A stretch of 64,000 bases of DNA, from assembly GCA_964498065.1 (NCBI GenBank), contig CAZCFZ010000011.1, forward strand, positions 1-64,000, in the 5' to 3' direction. Under the pieces are notes generated by a model that ran no database searches, was not told the origin of the DNA, and worked only from the letters and a program-made list of their open reading frames with translations. Made by a program: the position numbers and the translations under genes. Each line of letters begins with the position of its first letter. The stretch's first letter is position 1. This DNA comes from FEN-1297 sp964498065. Its GTDB lineage: Bacteria > Bacteroidota > Ignavibacteria > Ignavibacteriales > Ignavibacteriaceae. Positions 41,973-51,530 of this stretch are shown here, in pieces.

Positions 41973-44324
41973 CTATATTAAATATTCATAAGTATTATAA
42001 CCCATACTTTTCTTTGAAGATTCCGCACCTGGTGCAGAATCAATTTTCTTATTAAAGGAAGTATGATTTGTTTTTTTCTTTTGAACAAAAGATTTGTTTG
42101 ATTTTGCTTCACCTCCTGATACTGATACTGATACATTGCTTAATTGAAGGCCGTTTTGAGTAAGTGATTGTTTTAAGCTATCAATATTGTTTTGAACAAT
42201 TTGTTTTACGGATTCGTTTTCAACTTCAATATTTGTATGAACCACTTTATCAATAACTTCTACGGAAACTTTTACTTTTCCCAGGTTGTCGGGTTTCAAT
42301 TTTAATTCTAAACTTTTTGATTTACCTTTTTCGATAAAATGAGAAATTTCGGTAATTAGATTTGATGCTTGGATTGTTTTGTATACGTTATTGAATTGCT
42401 GCACGTTTTGATCAACAATATTATCTTTAATTACAGACTGCTTATTCGAATTCAAAGCTTGAGAAGATGAAATTGTTGCATCACTAAATTGTTTTTTCCA
42501 TGCATCCGAACTGTTTCCGTTATCTTTACCGGAGGTATCCACATTGGTACTGATCACCTGATCTGCTTTTTCAGTCGAAGAAGCATGAGTAATAATATTA
42601 CCGTTGTTTCCGGATTTGTTTTCATTATCATTGTTCGATTGCTGTTTTGATGTAATTGCCGTACCGGCTAAGTTATTAACAGGATCAGACTGCACTTTAG
42701 CCGCATCATTTGTTGGAACTGAATTTATTGTTTTAACTTCCCTTATTACATCTTTACTTTTTAAGTCATTGCCATCAGTGGCCGTTGATGTATCACCCCC
42801 GGAAATTTTTGTCTGTACGCCTGCTTCTTTTAATATTTCTGATGACAGGTTCTTTACCGGAATACTTTTTAAGTTTATATCATTAGGATTTACAATTCTG
42901 CTCTTAATTAAAGGTTGAACTGAATTTATGTCTATAACGGAATTTTTAGATGGAATTTTATCTTTCATCATCTTACTTGAATTTACTTCTGCAACATTTT
43001 CATTTTTTACAGTATTAGAGCTTTTTAAATCTTTAATAATGAAGTTTCGCACTATTTTTTGATTGCTTAAATCAGAAGTAAAATTATTCGTCTTTGCCCC
43101 AACTGTCGGATTTGAAGGCTCAGAAAATAACTCAGGAATGTGAACAGGGAAAGTACCTTCAACTTTAGCAATATTTTTATCCGGGTTAAAATTCTTTATT
43201 AATGAACCGGAATCAGGTGTTGTATCGCCGGCATTTTGTTGATTATTTTTTATAACGGTATTATTCAAACCGTATAAATATTGCTCAAGATCTTGAATAT
43301 CTTTTAACGTCGAGTTTTTATTTGGGGATGAAACAGTAATAGTAAATTGGTCATTTAAATCAGACTTCATCTGATCAATCTTAGAGTTGACACTATTCAC
43401 AACCTGACCGACATCCTTCGACTGTACCAGTTCAGAATTTACATCTTCCTTAGATGATTCAGATAGATAATTTGGAATCTCATATTTTGAAGGAGACGGA
43501 TTTTCAACTTCTTTCAATTTGTTTATGTTGCTTTTTACTCCGTTTAAAGAAGCGGCCAGTAAAACATTATTATCCGAATTTTTGTCTTTGGATACAACTT
43601 GATATTTCAAGTTGCCGGTGGAAATTCGATCTAATAAATTACTAATAAATTTTTCCGCACCGGGATTTTCATTGTTAGCAGCTGTTTCGTTTATTGCTTT
43701 TGGGGGGAAATTTGAAATTTCAATTTGCACAGGCTGTCCTTGAAAATTGAAATTAAGCACAACGGGTTTATTTGCTTGCAGTATACTAAAAATGGCCTGA
43801 TTAAGATTTACATTATTCAGCTGGTCCGGCTTACTTTGCTCATTTGTTTTTTTACCTTCAACTTCTGATTCCCCGGATAAGTTTACGGCATTATCAGTTT
43901 GTGGAGAAATTCCTTTTACATTATTTAGAACGAAACCGAGACTTGAAAGTTGATTAAACAAATCACTTAAGAAAGTCTGTAAATTTTGTGCTGAAACGGT
44001 ATTGAGCGAGCCCGAATTATCGGGAACAGTAGTTGTTACGGAAGTTTGTTCGGAAGTACAATCGGCAGTTTTTTGTTTTTCCAAGAGTTTGGAATTGTTA
44101 TCCGAAACGGATGCGGCTTCATCTAATATATCCTGAAAAATATTAGAGCTTGAATTTGTTGAAATTGCATTAAAATTTGAACTGCTTGATTCGGTTTGAT
44201 TAGTGCCTACTAAACGTACAATATCTGAAAATAAATAATTCGGCTTATTACTTTTAATTAATTTAGGTAAGCCTATGGTATCCGATAAATTGCCGGTATT
44301 TGTCAACTGTGGATTAAATAACAT
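41973..44324 (-). CDS. fliK: Flagellar hook-length control protein FliK
   Basis: A 783-aa secreted ruler. About 600 residues of Asn/Ser/Lys-rich, low-complexity sequence precede the C-terminal hook domain, LELKLKPDNLGKVKVSVEV with VKQIVQNNIDSLKQSLTQNGL. That domain contacts FlhB and stops hook growth. It is almost twice the length of Salmonella FliK (405 aa), which fits a longer hook if the ruler model holds. It lies between the MotE-like gene and flgD. Confidence 0.93.
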   Translation of the reverse strand: MLFNPQLTNTGNLSDTIGLPKLIKSNKPNYLFSDIVRLVGTNQTESSSSNFNAISTNSSSNIFQDILDEAASVSDNNSKLLEKQKTADCTSEQTSVTTTVPDNSGSLNTVSAQNLQTFLSDLFNQLSSLGFVLNNVKGISPQTDNAVNLSGESEVEGKKTNEQSKPDQLNNVNLNQAIFSILQANKPVVLNFNFQGQPVQIEISNFPPKAINETAANNENPGAEKFISNLLDRISTGNLKYQVVSKDKNSDNNVLLAASLNGVKSNINKLKEVENPSPSKYEIPNYLSESSKEDVNSELVQSKDVGQVVNSVNSKIDQMKSDLNDQFTITVSSPNKNSTLKDIQDLEQYLYGLNNTVIKNNQQNAGDTTPDSGSLIKNFNPDKNIAKVEGTFPVHIPELFSEPSNPTVGAKTNNFTSDLSNQKIVRNFIIKDLKSSNTVKNENVAEVNSSKMMKDKIPSKNSVIDINSVQPLIKSRIVNPNDINLKSIPVKNLSSEILKEAGVQTKISGGDTSTATDGNDLKSKDVIREVKTINSVPTNDAAKVQSDPVNNLAGTAITSKQQSNNDNENKSGNNGNIITHASSTEKADQVISTNVDTSGKDNGNSSDAWKKQFSDATISSSQALNSNKQSVIKDNIVDQNVQQFNNVYKTIQASNLITEISHFIEKGKSKSLELKLKPDNLGKVKVSVEVIDKVVHTNIEVENESVKQIVQNNIDSLKQSLTQNGLQLSNVSVSVSGGEAKSNKSFVQKKKTNHTSFNKKIDSAPGAESSKKSMGYNTYEYLI

Positions 44325-44325
44325 A

Positions 44326-44928
44326 TTATTTCGCTCTCGTTATTCTATTTGCCGTTTCAGGATTAAATTGAGATAGAATTTCTGCCGCACTTTTTTTTCT
44401 CATAGAATAAATAATATCTCTGGCTACATTATCGGAATAACTTCCGATTATTTTAGCTGCTTTATCAGGATCCATAGATTCGTACAATTTTGAGGTTTTT
44501 TCCACCCATGCATTATAAATACTATCCTCTTTGGATTTTGCATTCTCCTTTGCTGTTTTTTTCTCATCATTTTGCTTTATTAATTCCTCGCTTGTTTGCT
44601 GCAGTGCCAATTTCAAACTTTTTACACTATCCATTAATGCAGAGCTATCCGGTTTGCTGGCGTAAACCGTATCGGTCCTTTTGTCAACCATAAGAACTTT
44701 AAGCGAGTCAAAAAATTCCCGTTTAAATTCATTCTGGAAATAACTTTTTAATTCTGTTAACTGTGCACCGCCGGAAATCGGAGATGATGTTTTGATCGTC
44801 TTCTTCTTAATAGGGGTAAAGTCGAATTGAAATATATTTTTATAATGTGAATTTAAGTAAATAAATGCCCCGGTAATTAGCAAAAATGCCATAACAAAAG
44901 ACACGATATATATTATTATAGATTTCAC
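44326..44928 (-). CDS. MotE-like FliJ-adjacent membrane protein
   Basis: A 200-aa protein with one N-terminal membrane helix (IIIYIVSFVMAFLLITGAFIYL), a helical periplasmic or coiled region (about 90-145) and a C-terminal MgtE-N-like repeat: YESMDPDKAAKIIGSYSDNVARDIIYSMRKKSAAEILSQFNP, spread over residues 148-190. Such proteins (MotE/YlxF group) lie after fliJ in many species and chaperone or stabilise stator/export parts. The start is GTG 44928, overlapping the fliJ stop as GTGA. Confidence 0.8.
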   Translation of the reverse strand: MKSIIIYIVSFVMAFLLITGAFIYLNSHYKNIFQFDFTPIKKKTIKTSSPISGGAQLTELKSYFQNEFKREFFDSLKVLMVDKRTDTVYASKPDSSALMDSVKSLKLALQQTSEELIKQNDEKKTAKENAKSKEDSIYNAWVEKTSKLYESMDPDKAAKIIGSYSDNVARDIIYSMRKKSAAEILSQFNPETANRITRAK

Positions 44929-45362
44929 TTATTTTGCCTAACAAACTTTTGAGTTGCCAATTCATCAATTACTTGCATATCGAGATGATTCTGCTCATTC
45001 TTAAAATTTTCACTGTAATTATCTTCAAGAGTTTCAAAAATTGTATGTTCTTTGCTTTTCTGAACAAGTTCGGACATTTTTATTTTTCTTTTTTCTTTCA
45101 GCTTATTTATTTGATTAAGAATGGAAATCCTTTCTTTTTCTAAACATACCTCATATCCGTTTTTAAATTTCAATTCGCCTGCAGTTATATTATGACGGAT
45201 AGGAGCGGTTCTGCTCGCCATTACCTCACCGGTTAATTTATCATATTCCATCATCAGTTTATCAATCTGGATTTCAATTACAGCAACTTCTTTTTGCACT
45301 TTTTTTTCAAGTGTTTCTTTTACCTTCTTAACTGCTTCAAATTTATAAACAAATTTAGCCAT
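44925..45362 (-). CDS. fliJ: Flagellar export chaperone FliJ
   Basis: A 145-aa coiled-coil protein (FVYKFEAVKKVKETLEKKVQ at the start, then charged heptads up to KSKEHTIFETLEDNYSENF). FliJ joins the ATPase FliI to FlhA. It lies directly after fliI, as usual; sequence is weakly conserved, so position supports the call. Confidence 0.88.
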   Translation of the reverse strand: MAKFVYKFEAVKKVKETLEKKVQKEVAVIEIQIDKLMMEYDKLTGEVMASRTAPIRHNITAGELKFKNGYEVCLEKERISILNQINKLKEKRKIKMSELVQKSKEHTIFETLEDNYSENFKNEQNHLDMQVIDELATQKFVRQNK

Positions 45363-45369
45363 AGCTTAC

Positions 45370-46698
45370 CTACAAGGGTTGCTCTATAATTTGATTTAAC
45401 CTCGATATTGTCTCTTCATAGAGTGTCTTTTCCATCATATCCTGTTTTAAAAATCCCCTTAAAAGATTTATTTTGGATAAAGCATGATCAATTTGAGGAT
45501 TACTTCCCTTTACATAAGCACCTATATTAATTAAGTCTTCCGCTTCCTTATAAGTTGCCAGTATTTCATTAAAAACAATTGCCCGTTTCCGGTGTTCAAT
45601 GTCAACAACATCCGGCATTACACGGCTAACGCTTTGTAGCGGATCTACAGCAGGAAATTGTCCTTTATTGGCAAGTTTTCTCGAAAGGACAACATGTCCG
45701 TCAAGAATTGATCTAACTGCATCGGCAATAGGTTCAGTCATGTCATCGCCGTCAACAAGTACAGTATAAAATCCTGTAATTGATCCCTTTTCAGTTGATC
45801 CAGCTCTTTCAAGAAGCTTAGGCAAAATAGCAAAAACAGAGGGTGTATATCCTTTTGTTGTCGGCGGCTCACCGACAGTCAATCCTATTTCCCTTTGCGC
45901 CATTGCAAATCTCGTGACGGAATCCATCATTAGAACTACATCCATTCCTTGATCGCGAAAATATTCTGCAATTGTAGTTCCTATAAAAGCACCCTTCATT
46001 CTTACAAGAGCACTTTTATCACTTGTTGCAACAATTACAACAGACTTTTTTAATCCTTCTTCACCAAGATCTTTTTCAATAAATTCTCTAACTTCCCTGC
46101 CTCTTTCTCCAATTAATGTGATTACGTTTATATCTGCATTTGTATTACGAGCTATCATTCCCATTGTAACACTTTTACCAACACCGCTGCCTGCAAATAT
46201 TCCAAGCCTTTGCCCTTTACCTACAGTAAGCAAACCGTCAACAGCTCTAATACCGGTCTGTAAGGGAGTAATTATTCTCTTTCTTTCCAAAGGACTGGGC
46301 GGGCTGCTATATATTGTTGTATAATTTGAACAATTCAATGCCCCTTTGCCGTCAATAGGATTGCCTAAACCGTCAATTACTCTTCCTAATAATTCCATAC
46401 CGACGTTAACAGAAAAACTTTTACCTGTAGCTTTAATTTCACATGACGGAGAAATGTTTTGCACTTCACCAAGCGCAATTGAAAGTACTTTTCCATCCTT
46501 AAAACCGACTACTTCCGATTGACAAACTTCTTTTCCTTCTCTATCTATTATTGTACAAATTTCTCCCAGTGAAACATTTGGTCCAATAGAAACTATAACC
46601 AATCCGATAACGTCGGAAACTTTCCCGTTAACAATTATTGGATCGATTCTTTCAATAATTCTTTCAAACTTGGAATAAATTCTTTCTGCTACTTCCAT
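45370..46698 (-). CDS. fliI: Flagellar export ATPase FliI
   Basis: A 442-aa F1-beta-like ATPase. Walker A is AGSGVGKS (169-176), Walker B is VVLMMDSVTRFAMAQREIGL, and the family stretches are GERGREVREFIEKDLG and GEPPTTKGYTPSVFAILPKLLERAG. It energises export at the base of the motor with FliH and FliJ. The start overlaps the fliH stop as TAATG. Confidence 0.97.
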   Translation of the reverse strand: MEVAERIYSKFERIIERIDPIIVNGKVSDVIGLVIVSIGPNVSLGEICTIIDREGKEVCQSEVVGFKDGKVLSIALGEVQNISPSCEIKATGKSFSVNVGMELLGRVIDGLGNPIDGKGALNCSNYTTIYSSPPSPLERKRIITPLQTGIRAVDGLLTVGKGQRLGIFAGSGVGKSVTMGMIARNTNADINVITLIGERGREVREFIEKDLGEEGLKKSVVIVATSDKSALVRMKGAFIGTTIAEYFRDQGMDVVLMMDSVTRFAMAQREIGLTVGEPPTTKGYTPSVFAILPKLLERAGSTEKGSITGFYTVLVDGDDMTEPIADAVRSILDGHVVLSRKLANKGQFPAVDPLQSVSRVMPDVVDIEHRKRAIVFNEILATYKEAEDLINIGAYVKGSNPQIDHALSKINLLRGFLKQDMMEKTLYEETISRLNQIIEQPL

Positions 46699-47312
46699 TA
46701 AATGTTTGCTTCCAATTGTTTGCTTATTTCGTTTAATTGAGATGAAATTCTTGCATCTACATTGCCGATTTCGGTTTCAACCAAACAACCGCCTTTTTCA
46801 ATCCTGTCTTCCGGTTCAAACTTAATTTTATTATAAGAATCGCTATTAAATTGCTCCTGACTTTCTTCATTAATAACTTTAAAATCTTCGGGATTAAGCT
46901 TTACAAATACCTTATTTGATCCCATCACTTTTTTTATAGATTCCTTTAAAATTGTATTAATTACGGTTTCCCGGTTTATTTCTCTCTTAATTATCTTTTC
47001 TGCAATTGAAACGGATAAATCTATAACCAACTTTTCAAATACGGATTCATATTCATCGATTTTGCTTTCCAATTGTAAGACTATATTATCAACGCTCTTA
47101 TATTTTTGAGTTATTCTTTCGGTATATTCCTTTTCATAAAATTCTTTTACTTCTTTCTTTCCTTCATTAAATCCCCTTTCGTAGTGCTGATCCAATTGCC
47201 GTTTAAATACATTTTCATCGGTTTCTATCGTATAATTTTTCTCTTCAAGCGGATTTCCCAATAAAACGCTTAACCTTTTTGATTTTGCATTAATTTTAAT
47301 AGTGCTAGACAT
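46698..47312 (-). CDS. fliH: Flagellar export stator FliH
   Basis: A 204-aa helical protein with a middle coiled coil (about 30-95) and the conserved C-terminal part DLSVSIAEKIIKREINRETV, FVKLNPEDFKVI and IEKGGCLVETEIGNVDARISSQL. It regulates FliI and docks it on the C-ring. It overlaps fliG by 8 nt. Confidence 0.92.
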   Translation of the reverse strand: MSSTIKINAKSKRLSVLLGNPLEEKNYTIETDENVFKRQLDQHYERGFNEGKKEVKEFYEKEYTERITQKYKSVDNIVLQLESKIDEYESVFEKLVIDLSVSIAEKIIKREINRETVINTILKESIKKVMGSNKVFVKLNPEDFKVINEESQEQFNSDSYNKIKFEPEDRIEKGGCLVETEIGNVDARISSQLNEISKQLEANI

Positions 47313-48327
47313 ACATATCTTCGTTGCCTCCTCTTAGATTAAGGCTTATTTCACCGTTTTCTTCAAGGGCTTTTACCACATCAATTATTCTGGCTTGCGC
47401 CGATTCAACTTCTTTTAGCTTCACTTTACCCATATACTGCAATTCTTCTTTCAATAAATCCGAAGCCCGTTCAGACATGTTGGAGAATATTTTATCCTTT
47501 AATTTATCATCTGCAATCTTTAATGAAAGAGCAAGGTCTTTTCTGTCAATATCGCGCAAGATTTTCTGTATATCTTTATCCTGTATGTTTATTATATCGT
47601 CAAACATGAACATTAATCTTTTTATTTCAGCAGCTACATCCTGATCTTTTTGTTCAATCCCCGAAAGAATTTCTTTACTTAAACTGATACTGGTTCTATT
47701 TAAAACAGCAGCAAGACTTTTTGAACCTCCGATTTTACTTAATGATTGGCCCATATTTAACCCGGCCATTTCATCAACAACTTTTTCAATTTGCTTTAGT
47801 GTCTGGGGAGAAATTTTACCAAGGGTTGCAATTCTATAGGCAACATCGGTTCTTAAAGGTTCTCCTAGTTCTTTTAAGGCATCAGCGGTTTGATCGGGAT
47901 GAAGATGAGATAATATTAATGCAATTGTCTGCGGATGTTCTTTATTTAAGAAATTTATTAGTTGTGTGGAATCTGCTTTCTTTAATACATCAAAACCTTT
48001 TAAAGTTGTCAGGTTTTTAACTTTCTCAATTATTTCCACTGCCCTGTTTAGGCCGAATGATTTTTCCAAAACTGCCTGGGCAAATTCAAGTCCTCCTTCC
48101 AAAACATATTCGCGTGCGGTAACCATTGTGTAAAATTCTTCAAGCACGGCATCAACTGTTTGCGAGGGGATATTTTTAACTTTTGATATTTCGGTAGAAA
48201 TTAATTCTACTTCCGAATTATCCAGATGCTTAAAAACCTCTGCTGCACTTTCTATATTCATAGCAATCATCAGCAAAGCTGCTTTTTGTAATCCGGGTAA
48301 ATCTACCGGTTTTAATTCTCGTGCCAT
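47305..48327 (-). CDS. fliG: Flagellar motor switch protein FliG
   Basis: A 340-aa rotor protein with armadillo-like helical domains: DLPGLQKAALLMIAMNIESAAEVFKHL at the N-terminus, the KEHPQTIALILSHLHPDQTADAL motif (EHPQT) in the middle, and the charged C-terminal helix DRKDLALSLKIADDKLKDKIFSNMSERASDLL that faces the stator. It lies between fliF and fliH. Confidence 0.97.
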   Translation of the reverse strand: MARELKPVDLPGLQKAALLMIAMNIESAAEVFKHLDNSEVELISTEISKVKNIPSQTVDAVLEEFYTMVTAREYVLEGGLEFAQAVLEKSFGLNRAVEIIEKVKNLTTLKGFDVLKKADSTQLINFLNKEHPQTIALILSHLHPDQTADALKELGEPLRTDVAYRIATLGKISPQTLKQIEKVVDEMAGLNMGQSLSKIGGSKSLAAVLNRTSISLSKEILSGIEQKDQDVAAEIKRLMFMFDDIINIQDKDIQKILRDIDRKDLALSLKIADDKLKDKIFSNMSERASDLLKEELQYMGKVKLKEVESAQARIIDVVKALEENGEISLNLRGGNEDMYV

Positions 48328-48336
48328 ATTCTCACA

Positions 48337-49941
48337 TTATAATTCATCTTCATGTAACCAGACGTTAATTAATTTTGCCGCATCTACAGGATTTTTGGAA
48401 ACATAATTGACTATTTTATCATGCTGCATTCTTTTATGTGCTGCTTCATCAGATATTTCATCTTCCAGGTCTCCTAGAGGCAGCAAGTTTTTCTTTTTCA
48501 CCGGATTATTAATTTGCGGTGCCCTTGTACCCCCGGCTAATTCCGAAGGTGAATAATTATTTAGTTGAAGGTTATCGTTTCCGGCAAAAGTACCTATAAG
48601 TATCTTTTGGTTTTTCAATCGTTTCATTAATCCTTTTAGTAAAAAGATAGAAGCCACTATAGCTATTATCATTATTAACGGATTTATCCACTTATTTACA
48701 TTATCCACTGCACCGCCGGGTTCGGCAACCTGCACATTATCTAATCCCTTGGTTTCAAAAGGTATATTAACTATGGAAAACTGGTCTTTTCTAGAAGGGT
48801 CAATGCCTACAGCGTTTTTAATAATTTCCTGAAGTTTATTCATCTGTTCCTTTGAACGGGGTGAAAAAACTGTTTTTGTTTTGTCTCCGGTTTTAACTTC
48901 CTTCGGTATATCGTTAATTACTGCCGCTACGCTTAAACGCTGTATGTTTCCGCTTCCTTGAATTACTTTTTCAATTGTTTTATTTATATCATAATTAGTT
49001 ATGTTGTTTTGACTAATCTGGGCTGTAGAATCAGTAAGGTTTTTACCGTTGTTGGTAGACTTAATCGACTGTTCGCTTATCGCTACCTGAGAATTCGGAT
49101 CATATGTCTCCATCGTTTTTTGTACCTGGTCAAAATTCAAATCAGCATTAACTTCAACCATGGAATTTCCGTATCCCAAAACATTATCAAGCATACTTTG
49201 CGCTTTCTGCGCCAGATAATTTTCGACTGATTTTTTTATTTCATACTGTTTAGAACTCGATACCGCCAGCGGATCGGTATCTTCTTCTTTGGATAAAAGC
49301 TTACCTTCAGTATCTATAAGAGCAACTTTCCCGGGCTGAAGGCCTTCAACACTGCTGGAAACTAAATTCAAAATTGCTGCTATATTATTTCTTGATAAAT
49401 AATAACCCCTTCTTAATTTCAAAACGACGGCTGCTGTTGGTAATTTTTGCTCATCTTTAAAAACGGATCTATGCGGAATTACTATATGAACTCTCGCCCC
49501 CTGTACTCCGTCAATTTCCATTATTGTTTTTGCAAGCTCACCTTCAAGAGCTCTTTGATAATCCAACTTCTGCATAAACTCCGACATTCCCATAGTTGAT
49601 TTATCAAAAATTTCATATCCTACCACACCTGAACTGGGAATGCCTTTGCTTGCCATGGACAACCTTTCTTCATAAACTTTATCCTTTGGTACTTTAATAA
49701 CCGTTCCGTTATTATCGATTATATAAGGAATTTTTTGTGCATTTAATTGATCTACTACTTTTGCAGCATCGTCCTGGGCTAAATTCGTATAAAGCGGAAC
49801 GTAGTCGGGTTGATTTAAAAAGAATAAAAGAGTAATCAGCATTACTATGGTTACTCCAACTGTTCCGCCAATTATAAATTTTTGCTGAAGCGAGAGCTTA
49901 TTAAATATATTTGTTACTTGAGTTAAAGAATTTTCCTTCAT
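48337..49941 (-). CDS. fliF: Flagellar MS-ring protein FliF
   Basis: A 534-aa ring protein with two membrane helices (IGGTVGVTIVMLITLLFFL near the start and WINPLIMIIAIVASIFLLKGL near 430-450). Between them is the periplasmic ring-building region (DYVPLYTNLAQDDAAKVVDQL, YQRALEGELAKTIMEIDGVQGARVHIV in two parts). The C-terminal VSKNPVDAAKLINVWLHEDEL binds FliG. Confidence 0.97.
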   Translation of the reverse strand: MKENSLTQVTNIFNKLSLQQKFIIGGTVGVTIVMLITLLFFLNQPDYVPLYTNLAQDDAAKVVDQLNAQKIPYIIDNNGTVIKVPKDKVYEERLSMASKGIPSSGVVGYEIFDKSTMGMSEFMQKLDYQRALEGELAKTIMEIDGVQGARVHIVIPHRSVFKDEQKLPTAAVVLKLRRGYYLSRNNIAAILNLVSSSVEGLQPGKVALIDTEGKLLSKEEDTDPLAVSSSKQYEIKKSVENYLAQKAQSMLDNVLGYGNSMVEVNADLNFDQVQKTMETYDPNSQVAISEQSIKSTNNGKNLTDSTAQISQNNITNYDINKTIEKVIQGSGNIQRLSVAAVINDIPKEVKTGDKTKTVFSPRSKEQMNKLQEIIKNAVGIDPSRKDQFSIVNIPFETKGLDNVQVAEPGGAVDNVNKWINPLIMIIAIVASIFLLKGLMKRLKNQKILIGTFAGNDNLQLNNYSPSELAGGTRAPQINNPVKKKNLLPLGDLEDEISDEAAHKRMQHDKIVNYVSKNPVDAAKLINVWLHEDEL

Positions 49942-49946
49942 GGTAA

Positions 49947-50237
49947 TTAAACCGGCATACTGGTTAACTGATTATACATATCTAATGCTTTATTCCGGAT
50001 CTCCATTAATAATTCCAGACTTGTTTTAGCCTGTTCCCCTGCTATCATTACATCCTGGATTTCAACATTTCCGCCCTGTACAAACTGGTTTGTTAAATTA
50101 TCCGCATTAAGCTGGCTTTGATTTACTTTGCCTATAAATTCCGTTAAAACATTTTTAAAATCATCACCCTTGCTTTTATCCGCACCATTCAGGTTATCTA
50201 ATTTAGGAACGAAACTTTGTAATGCATCTATTTTCAT
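49947..50237 (-). CDS. fliE: MS-ring/rod junction protein FliE
   Basis: About 96 aa, ending LLMEIRNKALDMYNQLTSMPV, with VQDVMIAGEQAKTSLEL-type core (here IQDVMIAGEQAKTSLELLM), the FliE signature. I use ATG 50237 (MKIDALQ), preceded by AGAGG six nt upstream. A TTG at 50243, overlapping the stop of the 89-aa gene, would add two residues. Confidence 0.93.
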   Translation of the reverse strand: MKIDALQSFVPKLDNLNGADKSKGDDFKNVLTEFIGKVNQSQLNADNLTNQFVQGGNVEIQDVMIAGEQAKTSLELLMEIRNKALDMYNQLTSMPV

Positions 50238-50239
50238 AC

Positions 50240-50509
50240 TCAACCTCTTTTATCAAATAATGAACCGATTTTTACTCCTGACATTTCCCCGTTCTTTTTG
50301 TAAAAATGATAATCGGTAACTTCCGACTTGTTATCAGGGAAAAGTCCCATAAAAAAATTTTTCTCATCCGTTGAAAGATTATTTTTATTGGCTTGAGCTG
50401 CCGGATTAGCTTCCGATTTACCGGGAACTTCGTTTTGCTTGGGGTGTCTTACGGTATTAGGTAATATCTGGGGTGAATAGTTCCCGATTACATTTGTTGC
50501 AATTTTCAT
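50240..50509 (-). CDS. Hypothetical flagellar-operon protein, 89 aa
   Basis: A small, soluble, polar protein inserted between flgC and fliE, where most operons have nothing. The N-terminal half is a flexible Asn/Pro/Lys-rich segment. The C-terminal part (STDEKNFFMGLFPDNKSEVT, then DYHFYKKNGEMSGVKIGSLFDKRG in pieces) looks folded. It follows flgC by 3 nt and its stop touches the fliE start region. No family recognised. It could be a rod or export accessory. Confidence 0.75.
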   Translation of the reverse strand: MKIATNVIGNYSPQILPNTVRHPKQNEVPGKSEANPAAQANKNNLSTDEKNFFMGLFPDNKSEVTDYHFYKKNGEMSGVKIGSLFDKRG

Positions 50510-50512
50510 TTA

Positions 50513-51016
50513 TTATATCTCCAAAGAATCTTTCACCATCTGTTTAGAAGCATCTAAAGCAGTCAAATTTGATTCGTAGCTTCTAGTTGCCGAAATCATA
50601 TCAACCATTTCGGTTACAATATTTACATTTGATTCCTGGACATATCCTTTGGCATCTGCGTTTGGATTGTGAGGATCATAAACCAATGCACCTTGCTGCT
50701 GGTCAGTTTCAACCTGAGTTGTTAATCCCGTACCTTCAGAATTACCGTTTATATCGAGGCTGGAAGCGGGAACGGAAATATGTGCCTGGTCGTTTACATT
50801 TAACGGAAGCACGCTTTGTTCCATAGTAAGATTATTGGCGAACTGATTCTGGTCATCCTTAATTTCCAGGTATTTTCTTTGATAAGGCTGACCGTTAGCC
50901 ATTCTGGTTACATCAGCATTCGCAATATTTTCAGCAATCAGATTCATACGCTTCCGCTGTATGCTTAATCCTTTTGCACTTATATTAAAGCCGGGAAAGT
51001 TAATTCCGATTTTCAT
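50513..51016 (-). CDS. flgC: Flagellar proximal rod protein FlgC
   Basis: A 167-aa rod protein with AKGLSIQRKRMNLIAENIANAD near the start (in pieces), QPYQRKYLEIKD, and GYVQESNVNIVTEMVDMISATRSYESN at the end, all FlgC patterns. It overlaps the flgB stop as TAATG. Confidence 0.96.
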   Translation of the reverse strand: MKIGINFPGFNISAKGLSIQRKRMNLIAENIANADVTRMANGQPYQRKYLEIKDDQNQFANNLTMEQSVLPLNVNDQAHISVPASSLDINGNSEGTGLTTQVETDQQQGALVYDPHNPNADAKGYVQESNVNIVTEMVDMISATRSYESNLTALDASKQMVKDSLEI

Positions 51017-51405
51017 TAGCTTACATCTCCTTTTATTACCATTTGAATATTTCTAAAGTAATCTCCAATTTTTTTTGATGTAAATTGGAAATTGAGATTG
51101 TTTACGGCTAATTCCGACATTTGCTTATCAATATCAACATTATTTACTCCTGAAACGTTGTCATTACTTTTATCCGTAACAATCTTATAGCTCGGAACTT
51201 CATCAGATGGATTTGCGCCGATTTGCCTTGAATCATCAGTCTTTAATAAGGCGGTCATATTATCGTTCAACACGTTTTTAAATTCAACATTCTGAGTATG
51301 ATAATTTTCGGTTCCAACATTTGCTATATTTTGCGATATAATTTTATTCCTAAGAGCACAATAATTAGCAAAGTTTTCAAGTAATTTTATTGTTGATTGT
51401 GACAT
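51016..51405 (-). CDS. flgB: Flagellar proximal rod protein FlgB
   Basis: A 129-aa rod protein with NKIISQNIANVGTENYHTQNVEFKNVL and the C-terminal VDIDKQMSELAVNNLNFQFTSKKI patterns. It is the first gene of the flgB-C-fliE-F-G block, preceded by a 125-nt spacer with a possible sigma-54-like site, and has AGGTG ahead of its ATG. Confidence 0.95.
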   Translation of the reverse strand: MSQSTIKLLENFANYCALRNKIISQNIANVGTENYHTQNVEFKNVLNDNMTALLKTDDSRQIGANPSDEVPSYKIVTDKSNDNVSGVNNVDIDKQMSELAVNNLNFQFTSKKIGDYFRNIQMVIKGDVS

Positions 51406-51437
51406 TTAAACACCTAAAATTAATTTTATTGTTAGGT

Positions 51438-51453
51438 TTCAAAATAAATGCCA
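51438..51453 (-). promoter_or_regulatory. Possible sigma-54-like promoter for flgB
   Basis: The minus strand reads TGGCAT-N5-TTGAA, close to the TGGCAC-N5-TTGCW pattern, with the expected 5-nt spacing. The -12 GC dinucleotide is GA here, a serious mismatch. It is placed 33-48 nt upstream of flgB, in the only real gap between the che and rod/ring genes. No rpoN or enhancer-binding activator is in the window. Confidence 0.25.
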
Positions 51454-51530
51454 TTAAAAGGGTGGGAGTTTTTCCAAAAAATTTATTGGTTGTAAATTAA
51501 AATTGGCTATATATGAACAGTTGTAAGTTA

